Shown here one piece after another: positions 1-5,267 of a stretch of 5,267 nt of DNA. This DNA is from Flavihumibacter sp. (GTDB lineage: Bacteria > Bacteroidota > Bacteroidia > Chitinophagales > Chitinophagaceae), in assembly GCA_025455285.1 (NCBI GenBank), contig JALOMU010000427.1, positions 1-5,267 of the forward strand, read 5' to 3'. Position numbers and translations under genes: made by a program. Position 1 is the first letter of the stretch. Every line of letters starts with the position of its first letter. The notes beneath the pieces were generated by a model. It saw nothing but the letters and a program-made list of their open reading frames with translations, did not search any database and was not told where the DNA came from.

Positions 1-1568
1 ACCTGTTGCTCCACTTTTTTCTTCATGGAGAGCAGCACTTCCCGTGCATGCTTGCGTTGCGACTGCACTTTTGCAAACTCATCTATGGCCGTATTGGCGA
101 TAGACTGGATCTGCGCCAGTGGTTGAGCAAGGTTGCCTGCCACATCCTCTTTGATCCAGAAATAGGCATCCAGGATATCTGATGATTTTTTCAGGATATC
201 TTCATACAATCCTTCGTAACTGTCTTCCTTTTGAATCAACTGCAATACTTCCTGGCATTCGCTCATGGCAGCTACAATGTCCTTATTGCCAATTTTGTAG
301 AGGTAATTATTGATCAGTGCAGGATTTTCCTGAAGTGTACTGGTGTAAGGTGTTTGCCAGATCTGTACCTGGTGGTGACGAATCGCTTCATTTTCAGACC
401 GGAAATAAACGAGTTTACCATCATCATAAATTGTATATCCGTTGCAGATAATCGGCGTTTCCACCTGCCGGGAAATAATATTATAGGACATCAGTACATA
501 AATGTTGGATGTCCGCTGGTAAAAACAATACAGAAAATCTTCGCCATTGGGAGATGCCGTACTTTGTATGAATTCAAGATCCGTGATCCCGTTCTCAAAC
601 AGTTTGTACTCCCCGCTCTGAAGGTAATATCCATTCGAAAAAATAATGCCCTGGTTCTCCGGCAATACAATACCCGCTTCTACTAAACTGGGTATGGAGG
701 TAACCTCCTTCGTCCTTACATTAAAGATATAGGCCCGGAATTCTTCCTGGTAGGGTTTAATTTTGATGGCGATCAGGTTGCCGAGGTCGGCATAATAATA
801 GAAGGCGTCATCCAATTGTTGATCCCGGTTATTGACAGGGTCTGAAAATATCCCTTTTCCGGTATCCGTATTGTTTTCGATCTTGAAAGTGATATCACCA
901 TTCAATGCTTCAATAAACACTTTATCCAGAATCGAAATATGCGGATGTACACCTAGTCTCCGGTTGCTCAGATCCGTCTGGATCCATTTAAAATCATGTT
1001 GTGCGGCTTTTCTGACCTCGTGAATACTCCTGTCATCCTGGTAGATCAACTGTTCATTTCGGATCAGCCATTTGAATGCTTTTCGATCATCGGGATTTTT
1101 GCTGGTCTGAAATACCATGTAGAGGTAATTCTGCTTTTGGTGGAATCCGGCAAAAATGGAATCACGATAATATTTGTAAAGGTTGGTATAGTCGGTTATA
1201 AATGCGGGATCTTCCAGAATACTCAATGGCTGCGGCTCAAAATGATCACCGGTAATGGTATAGATGCTGAATACATCGGATAATTTGATATCCTCTCTTA
1301 GACCAAAGTGAACATTGTAGGCAAAGAGGGTAGTATTCCCGATGGCAGTTATTCCCCGGGCTACTCCATTGTTCTCTGTACTTATCCGTTGGTTGGCGAT
1401 CAATTGAAATCCGGAAGAATTGAAAATCTCTTTTCTTGCCTGGTTTAATTGTGCCAGTCTGCCGGACAATTCAATGCGTTGTTCCTGCAAACGGTTCCGG
1501 ATGATTTCATATGTGCCGGCATCCAGCACACCCTGTCGGTTCGTATCCATTCCTGCTTTTACCTCCAT
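1..1568 (-). CDS. DUF3686-type 'DNA repair ATPase' family protein, N-terminal 522 residues (3' end beyond window)
   Basis: One minus-strand frame runs without a stop from an ATG at 1568 off the left edge, giving 522 codons. Residues about 18-48 form a charged helix (TYEIIRNRLQEQ...). Residues about 55-425 are rich in short beta strands and aromatics, with conserved-looking stretches NVHFGLREDIKLSDVFSIY (85-103), DLGNLIAIKIKPYQEE (261-276), SPNGEDFLY (339-347) and VETPIICNGYTIYDDG (369-384); this could be a beta-propeller. Residues about 426-522 turn helical and end in a coiled coil. I recognise the start of the large Bacteroidota proteins annotated 'DNA repair ATPase' (DUF3686), which as I recall carry an AAA+ ATPase module toward the C-terminus. 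No Walker motif is visible here, so ATPase activity is inferred from the family, and the 'DNA repair' label is only inherited. The gene follows the flotillin stop by 21 bases, so it is probably co-transcribed. A second in-frame ATG at 1550 (MDTNRQ...) is a plausible alternative start. Confidence 0.85.
   Translation of the reverse strand, partial: MEVKAGMDTNRQGVLDAGTYEIIRNRLQEQRIELSGRLAQLNQARKEIFNSSGFQLIANQRISTENNGVARGITAIGNTTLFAYNVHFGLREDIKLSDVFSIYTITGDHFEPQPLSILEDPAFITDYTNLYKYYRDSIFAGFHQKQNYLYMVFQTSKNPDDRKAFKWLIRNEQLIYQDDRSIHEVRKAAQHDFKWIQTDLSNRRLGVHPHISILDKVFIEALNGDITFKIENNTDTGKGIFSDPVNNRDQQLDDAFYYYADLGNLIAIKIKPYQEEFRAYIFNVRTKEVTSIPSLVEAGIVLPENQGIIFSNGYYLQSGEYKLFENGITDLEFIQSTASPNGEDFLYCFYQRTSNIYVLMSYNIISRQVETPIICNGYTIYDDGKLVYFRSENEAIRHHQVQIWQTPYTSTLQENPALINNYLYKIGNKDIVAAMSECQEVLQLIQKEDSYEGLYEDILKKSSDILDAYFWIKEDVAGNLAQPLAQIQSIANTAIDEFAKVQSQRKHAREVLLSMKKKVEQQ
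1561..1566 (-). promoter_or_regulatory. Shine-Dalgarno-like GGAGGT that bears on the start choice of the DUF3686 gene
   Basis: On the minus strand GGAGGT overlaps the ATG at 1568 (ATGGAGGT) and ends 10 bases before a second in-frame ATG at 1550. It cannot serve the first ATG, but could serve the second with slightly long spacing. Bacteroidota often start genes without such a motif, so this may be chance. It makes 1550 a real alternative start, shortening the protein by six residues. Confidence 0.35.
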
Positions 1569-1589
1569 CAATCAATCATTCACTTTCGG

Positions 1590-2642
1590 TTAGAGCTTTT
1601 TGTTAGAGATGCCCAGACTGCTTGCCAGGTTTGCCAGGTTTAATAACATCGGGCGATCGGCATCTGAACTCTGTTGCTGCATTTTCAGAATGAGGCTGGA
1701 TATGGTCAGGTTCTTGATATCATTCGTGGAGATATTGTACTTGTCGGCAAATTCCCGTATACGTTCGAGGAGATCACCACTATTGCTGCCATCACCGATC
1801 AATGCTCTTTTTATATCCGTTGCGTGTTCGCTCTCATTGATTAACCGGTCAAATCCTTTGGCATTGGAAATCTGGTTAACAATATTCTGGAAGAACATGG
1901 TTTCACCTCCAACAATATCGATTTTCGCTGTACGCAGGGCTTCCGCCAATACATCGGCCTGCGCATCTGCGATATCTTTCTGAATGTGTATTTGCGCCAA
2001 TGCAATGTCTTTTTCTTTCTGCAATAGCAATTTAAATTCTTCGTGATCCTTTCCAACGGCATCCAGTTTCTTCATGGCTTCTGCTTTTTCCTGGATTCCC
2101 GCTGCTTCCGCAAGCGCTTTCTCCCTGGTCACTTCCGCCTGCGTTAATCCTTCCTTACGTTTGGCTTCTGCAATTTTTTCAATCACTGTTGCATCTACTG
2201 TGCCCTGACGTTCTGCCGCTTCAGCTTTGGCAATCATAACTTCTGCTTCAGATAAACCTAGGGTCGCTTCTTCTCTTGCCTGTGCATCAGCCAAAATTTT
2301 CCTGGCTTCTGCCTGTTTAACTGCTGCTTCTTTTTTAGCTTCCGCATCGATGATCAATTGTCTGGCTTTTTCTTCGGCCGCTTTCTTCTCAGCTTCGGCT
2401 GCTTTTACGGTGAAAATGAGTTTTTCTTCAGCTTCCCGGCTCGCTTCCGTAATACCCACTGTTTTATTACGCTCTACTTCGCGAAAAGCTTCAAGGTCTT
2501 TGATACCCTGTTGTTCCTCCACTACTCCTTTTTCTAAACGAACCCGCTCCTTGATTACATCCTGTATATTCTTTCGTTCCACTTCCACCGTTTTCTCTTT
2601 CTCGATTTGTGCAAGTGTTACGATCTTTTCTCTTTCAGTTGC
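1590..2642 (-). CDS. Flotillin-family protein, C-terminal part (displaced into the -1 frame)
   Basis: This frame carries the rest of the flotillin begun at 3598. Family-like sequence starts at about 2639 (TEREKIVTLAQIEKEKTVEVERK) and runs about 349 residues to TAA at 1590. There is a long Ala/Glu/Lys-rich coiled coil with many AEA and EAKK steps (about 2590-1980), then HEEFKLLLQKEKDIALAQIHIQKDIADAQADV. Next comes KIDIVGGETMFFQNIV, the flotillin-type turn after the coiled coil, and a helical C-terminal tail of about 100 residues (NISTNDIKNLTISSLILKM...). If translated alone, the first usable start is GTG at 2588, with no ribosome binding site seen; the product would lack the membrane anchor and SPFH domain. 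I therefore read it as a detached half rather than a separate gene. Joined to the upstream half it gives about 668 residues, longer than E. coli YqiK (about 550). The DUF3686 gene follows after 21 bases. Confidence 0.8.
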   Translation of the reverse strand, partial: ATEREKIVTLAQIEKEKTVEVERKNIQDVIKERVRLEKGVVEEQQGIKDLEAFREVERNKTVGITEASREAEEKLIFTVKAAEAEKKAAEEKARQLIIDAEAKKEAAVKQAEARKILADAQAREEATLGLSEAEVMIAKAEAAERQGTVDATVIEKIAEAKRKEGLTQAEVTREKALAEAAGIQEKAEAMKKLDAVGKDHEEFKLLLQKEKDIALAQIHIQKDIADAQADVLAEALRTAKIDIVGGETMFFQNIVNQISNAKGFDRLINESEHATDIKRALIGDGSNSGDLLERIREFADKYNISTNDIKNLTISSLILKMQQQSSDADRPMLLNLANLASSLGISNKKL

Positions 2643-2647
2643 TTCAC
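2618..2647 (-). other. Frameshift junction within the flotillin gene
   Basis: Upstream frame: codons for VETERVK end at 2642, then QLKEKRS and TAA (2620-2618). Downstream frame: ACT GAA AGA GAA AAG (TEREK) starts at 2639, one base out of register. A net loss of one base (or 1 mod 3, for example 19) between about 2645 and 2639 would restore a single frame. From memory, relatives have several more residues between VETERV and TEREK, so the loss may exceed one base. Two imperfect copies of acYgaaagag (minus strand, 2656-2647 and 2639-2630) flank the junction, 17 bases apart, which could favour slippage or misassembly. Confidence 0.8.
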
Positions 2648-3598
2648 TCTTTCGGTTTCCACTGCATCGGTTCTGAGTTTGTTTTTTTCGGCAATAATAA
2701 TTTGACGAAGTTTGTTCTGCTCCTGGATAGCTAATGATTCCTCGGTCTTGATTTTCACCGATTCTGCCTTCAGTCGCTCTTCTTCTCTCACTTTCATGAT
2801 CTCAGCATTTTCGCGGGATTTAATATTATCAATTTCGCGACGCTGCTTTTCTTCCTTCTCTGCCATTTGACGTTCCAGTTCAAGGATTGCTTCCCGTGCT
2901 TCTACGTTTTGTTTTTTAATTACTTTTTCTTCTTCCCTTTTGATCAGGTTTGCCTTGATGTTTTGTTCGGCGGTTAACTCCGTTATTTTTTTAATGCCCT
3001 GTGAGTCGAGGATATTCTGTGGGCTTAAAAATGAAATTTCCGTTTGTTCCAGATAGTCGATTGCACAGTCATCCAGAATATATCCATTCAGATCCGTACC
3101 GATAATATTGAGGATTTCTGTTCTGAACTCACGACGTGCTTCATAGAGTTCGATGAAATCAAATTTCTTTCCCACCGTTTTCAGTGCCTCTGAAAATTTA
3201 GCTTCAAATAAATTCCGGAGGGTTTCTACATCACTGGCTCTTTCGGTGCCAATGATCTGTGCTACATTGAGTACATCGTCTACGTTTTTGTTGACGCGTA
3301 CAAAAAAAGCTACCTTAATGTCTGCCCGGATATTATCCTTACAGATCAGACCGTCATTTTCCATCCGGTCGATCTGTAATTTTTTTACAGAAATATCCAT
3401 AATCTCCATTTTATGTAAAATGGGAATCACATACATTCCTTTATTGAATGCAACTTTTCCACCGCCCACACCGGTACGCACAATGGCTTTACCTTGCGGT
3501 ATTTTTTTGTAAAAAGTGGCAAATGCAAATAATACGATGAAAATCAGAAAAACAATACCGCCGATTAGTAGTAGGCTAATGCCGCCAAGTGCTCCCAT
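2618..3598 (-). CDS. Flotillin-family (SPFH, YqiK-like) protein, N-terminal part ending at a frameshift
   Basis: Flotillins are membrane-anchored scaffold proteins that oligomerise into microdomains and affect fluidity and protein organisation. From ATG at 3598 this frame gives 326 residues. There is a hydrophobic anchor at 7-29 (SLLLIGGIVFLIFIVLFAFATFY) and an SPFH domain at about 33-200, opening with the YqiK-type PQGKAIVRTGVGGGKV and including GLICKDNIRADIKVAFFVRV and DLNGYILDDCAIDYLEQ. From about 203 a charged coiled coil follows. The frame ends at TAA 2618 after VETERVKQLKEKRS; only the residues after K319 (2642) look out of family. The coiled coil and C-terminal tail continue in the -1 frame (1590..2642). 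Whether the cell makes a truncated protein, no stable protein or a full-length one depends on the frameshift being real. The gene starts 59 bases after the YqiJ-like gene, the widest gap in the block; no clear promoter, terminator or ribosome binding site was found in that gap. Confidence 0.88.
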   Translation of the reverse strand: MGALGGISLLLIGGIVFLIFIVLFAFATFYKKIPQGKAIVRTGVGGGKVAFNKGMYVIPILHKMEIMDISVKKLQIDRMENDGLICKDNIRADIKVAFFVRVNKNVDDVLNVAQIIGTERASDVETLRNLFEAKFSEALKTVGKKFDFIELYEARREFRTEILNIIGTDLNGYILDDCAIDYLEQTEISFLSPQNILDSQGIKKITELTAEQNIKANLIKREEEKVIKKQNVEAREAILELERQMAEKEEKQRREIDNIKSRENAEIMKVREEERLKAESVKIKTEESLAIQEQNKLRQIIIAEKNKLRTDAVETERVKQLKEKRS

Positions 3599-3657
3599 AG
3601 CTGATTAAAGGTTTACAGGTTATATGTTTGGTTGGTAATATACTAGCAGAATCCAGT

Positions 3658-4338
3658 TTATACAATATTGGACAGGTTTATTTCCGGAATTACCAGATAA
3701 TATTTTTTATCTGCTGATTCATCCGCAATCATAACCTGGGCATCATAGGGCAGGAGTTCGCCTGTTTTGCTTTTTACATTGATGCGGATGATATCCGACT
3801 GAACTTTGAGTTCTGCGGCGCCAATAGTTTCTCCGGAAATAGCAGAACGCATAATGGCATTTCGTCCGATGAGATCCACCGCTTCTTCGCCATTATATCC
3901 CATTGCAGCATATACTTTCACCAGCGGTTTGGTGGCATATCGGGTGATGAAATAAGTGAGCAGGAAAACCGGTAGCAGGATAAATACGGATTTCCATCCC
4001 CATGCTGCCAGCCCAAGTGTTACCGATGATATAAGTGTGATGATCCAGGCGATGAACTTAAACGTAGAATACACTACCATAAAGGGTACTTTACCAATAT
4101 TGATATATTCCAGGGCTTTGTCGAAAAGGGATTTATCACCAGTGGAATCACTCAAATCCGATTCAGTATCCGTATCTACATCTGCTCCGTGCACATCCAG
4201 TTCTGCCTCTGCTCCCCCGTCTCCAAAGAAATCGCCGGCAATAAAAGTAAAAAGCCAGTAGATAGCAGTAATGCCGGTTAATACCGTCATAATAGCATTA
4301 CTCAGAGGATGAAACAACAGGTCAAAAAAATCAGACAT
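3658..4338 (-). CDS. YqiJ-like inner-membrane protein with C-terminal OB-fold (NfeD-related), flotillin partner
   Basis: The 226-residue protein resembles E. coli YqiJ, encoded beside the flotillin YqiK, and more broadly the NfeD proteins that pair with SPFH proteins. A hydrophobic helix lies at about 13-34 (SNAIMTVLTGITAIYWLFTF). Residues 35-70 form a strongly acidic linker (GDFFGDGGAEAELDVHGADVDTDTESD...). Two more hydrophobic segments follow at about 83-111 and 115-133. From about 150 (EEAVDLIGRNAIMRSAIS...) the chain becomes strand-rich, with charged turns typical of the small OB-like beta-barrel of this family, ending VIPEINLSNIV. The family role is to interact with the flotillin and shape its assembly; that role here is inferred from fold and position. 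It starts three bases after the PspA stop, implying co-transcription and probably translational coupling. No Shine-Dalgarno sequence is visible. The membrane topology of the acidic linker cannot be decided by eye. Confidence 0.82.
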   Translation of the reverse strand: MSDFFDLLFHPLSNAIMTVLTGITAIYWLFTFIAGDFFGDGGAEAELDVHGADVDTDTESDLSDSTGDKSLFDKALEYINIGKVPFMVVYSTFKFIAWIITLISSVTLGLAAWGWKSVFILLPVFLLTYFITRYATKPLVKVYAAMGYNGEEAVDLIGRNAIMRSAISGETIGAAELKVQSDIIRINVKSKTGELLPYDAQVMIADESADKKYYLVIPEINLSNIV

Positions 4339-4341
4339 AGC

Positions 4342-5055
4342 TTAAGCAGGGTTTTGATTAATTCCAAGTTTTTCCTTGATGGCTTGTAAGTCTTTTTCAA
4401 TGGAAAACGAATCGTCTTTCACCAAGTCGTTCAATTCATCTTTTAGGTTGCTTTTGGCGCCCGCAATTTCTCCATATGCTTTTGCCAGGGCCTCCTGGTC
4501 TTCCACTTTGTTTTTCATTCGTTCAAGCATAGCAATGGTTCCGTTGGTATCCAGTTGGGCCAGCTGTTTATTTACTTGTTCCGTAGCCTTGCTTACTTTT
4601 ACTCTTGCCTTTAATGTCCTCAATTCTTTTTCCCATTTCTCCATATTCTCTTTGAGGATCTCTGTGTTTCGTAACATCTCCCGGGACGACTGTTGCAGTG
4701 ATACTACCTGGTTGCTCAGTTCCTCCGATTCAGCCCAGAATTTTCTTCGGAGTGATAAGGCTTCCCTTGCCAACTCTTCTGCTTTTATCAGATCTACCTG
4801 GCCAACCTGCGCCTTCTGCATGATTAAAATAGCTTTTTCTGCATAATTCAGCGATTCTTTCTGACATTGGAGTTGGTCATTTTCGGTCCGGATTGCAAGT
4901 GCTTTTACTTTCGCATAGGCTTCTGTGGCATCCGCCAGTTCCTTGCGAAGTTCTCTCAGTCCCTGTTCTGTCATTTTTACCGGATCTTCCATTTTTTCAA
5001 CCGCGGCATGAATTTCAGCCTGTCCGATCCGGAAAAGTCGTTTAAAAATGTTCAT
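4342..5055 (-). CDS. pspA: PspA/IM30 family membrane-stress protein
   Basis: PspA/Vipp1 proteins bind the cytoplasmic face of the inner membrane, polymerise into rods or rings and protect or remodel damaged membrane; they belong to the ESCRT-III superfamily. This 237-residue protein has the expected length and is almost entirely helical. It opens with an amphipathic membrane-binding helix (MNIFKRLFRIGQAEIHAAVEK) followed by MEDPVKM, matching the family's KAEDP turn. A long coiled-coil hairpin spans about residues 27-145, and further helices carry an NGTIAMLERMKNKV stretch near residue 170. It ends at GINQNPA with no extra domain. It lies second in the visible operon, 35 bases after the YbjN-like gene and three bases before the YqiJ-like gene. 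The start at 5055 has an A-rich leader (cagtaaaaATG) typical of Bacteroidota. No PspF, PspB or PspC gene is present, so any control differs from the E. coli psp system. Confidence 0.93.
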   Translation of the reverse strand: MNIFKRLFRIGQAEIHAAVEKMEDPVKMTEQGLRELRKELADATEAYAKVKALAIRTENDQLQCQKESLNYAEKAILIMQKAQVGQVDLIKAEELAREALSLRRKFWAESEELSNQVVSLQQSSREMLRNTEILKENMEKWEKELRTLKARVKVSKATEQVNKQLAQLDTNGTIAMLERMKNKVEDQEALAKAYGEIAGAKSNLKDELNDLVKDDSFSIEKDLQAIKEKLGINQNPA

Positions 5056-5090
5056 TTTTACTGTTTTGAATATGATAAAATCAGTTAATG

Positions 5091-5267
5091 CTACCGCTTT
5101 GAAAAATCAATGATTTGATCTGCGTATTCACTGAGCAGAAGTCCCAGTGAATTGATTGCTCCTTCAAACTCATTAAAATTGATATGCTCCAGTTGCATGG
5201 TATACCGAAACAACACTTTATTACCTTCCTCATTGATGACAAACGCGCCATGTATGGTATCCCTGTT
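5091..5267 (-). CDS. Partial small protein, YbjN / type III chaperone-like C-terminus (5' end beyond window)
   Basis: An open minus-strand frame enters from the right edge and stops at TAG 5093-5091, giving the last 58 residues (NRDTIHGAFVINEEGN...YADQIIDFSKR). The pattern is beta strand (HGAFVINEE), beta strand (KVLFRYTMQLEHI), then two helices (NEFEGAINSLGLLLSEYADQIIDF). This strand-strand-helix ending, with an 'EF..AI..L......YA..I' helix, resembles YbjN and the related CesT/Tir-chaperone fold, small proteins thought to bind or regulate partner proteins. The resemblance is by eye over a short segment, so the family is tentative. That it is coding is better supported: it is in line with the operon, has no internal stop, and its stop is 35 bases before the pspA start. 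Confidence 0.6.
   Translation of the reverse strand, partial: NRDTIHGAFVINEEGNKVLFRYTMQLEHINFNEFEGAINSLGLLLSEYADQIIDFSKR

Noticed and set aside
231..1643. Several plus-strand open frames (231..686, 832..1023, 996..1283, 1449..1643)
   Set aside because: They lie opposite a single uninterrupted 522-codon minus-strand frame with family-like sequence, are rich in C/I/F without domain pattern, and start at weak codons such as TTG. They are shadows of the DUF3686 gene.
2270..2480. Repetitive Ala/Glu codons as a possible tandem DNA repeat
   Set aside because: The repetition (AEA, EAKK, AEEK) is that of a flotillin coiled coil and is not identical at the DNA level, so no separate repeat element is called.
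1590..2588. The flotillin C-terminal half as an independent gene starting at GTG 2588
   Set aside because: Family-like sequence extends upstream of the GTG to about 2639, there is no ribosome binding site, and the preceding half ends just where this one begins. A split gene explains it better.
1600..2676. Plus-strand open frames at 1600..1983 and 2227..2676 and a minus-strand frame at 1841..2062
   Set aside because: All overlap the flotillin C-terminal half. The Ser/Ala/Phe-rich plus-strand products are what the reverse complement of an Ala/Glu/Lys coiled coil gives.
3599..3657. A promoter or terminator in the widest intergenic gap (59 bases, before the flotillin gene)
   Set aside because: No inverted repeat followed by a T-run was found, and no convincing Bacteroidota-type -33/-7 pair. 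It is AT-rich, but that alone is not evidence.
3153..5088. Plus-strand open frames at 3153..3512, 3956..4261, 4376..4846 and 4867..5088
   Set aside because: Each is antisense to a well-supported minus-strand gene (flotillin, YqiJ-like, PspA) and shows no recognisable domain.

Overview
The window is a block of five consecutive genes, all on the minus strand, with short gaps (3 to 59 bases) and almost no non-coding DNA. The protein sequences, A-rich starts without clear Shine-Dalgarno sequences, and moderate base composition suggest a Bacteroidota member, perhaps of the Chitinophaga/Sphingobacteria type. This assignment rests on protein resemblance and recall, not on a search.

In transcription order (right to left) the genes are: (1) the last 58 codons of a small protein with a YbjN / type III chaperone-like C-terminus, cut by the right edge; (2) a PspA/IM30 protein; (3) a three-helix membrane protein with a C-terminal OB-fold, like E. 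coli YqiJ; (4) a large flotillin (SPFH) protein like E. coli YqiK, split into two reading frames by a -1 change near 2640; (5) the first 522 codons of a large protein of the DUF3686 'DNA repair ATPase' family, cut by the left edge. The region 1..1568 is one uninterrupted minus-strand reading frame, although the plus strand there also carries several chance open frames.

The set reads as a membrane-maintenance operon. PspA belongs to the ESCRT-III superfamily of membrane-remodelling proteins. Flotillin and its YqiJ-type partner organise membrane microdomains. Members of the last gene's family, as I recall them, carry a C-terminal AAA+ ATPase. An ESCRT-III-like protein, a flotillin scaffold and an AAA+ motor in one operon suggest a bacterial counterpart of the ESCRT-III/Vps4 pairing. 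That is inference: the ATPase domain lies outside the window and no interaction can be seen from sequence.

The clearest anomaly is the flotillin frameshift. Family-like sequence continues in one frame up to about 2642 and resumes in the -1 frame from about 2639. This fits a small deletion or sequence error. A canonical slippery heptamer lies about 40 bases upstream, in the right phase, but is judged less likely to be the cause. No RNA genes, CRISPR arrays, mobile elements, terminators or convincing promoters were seen.
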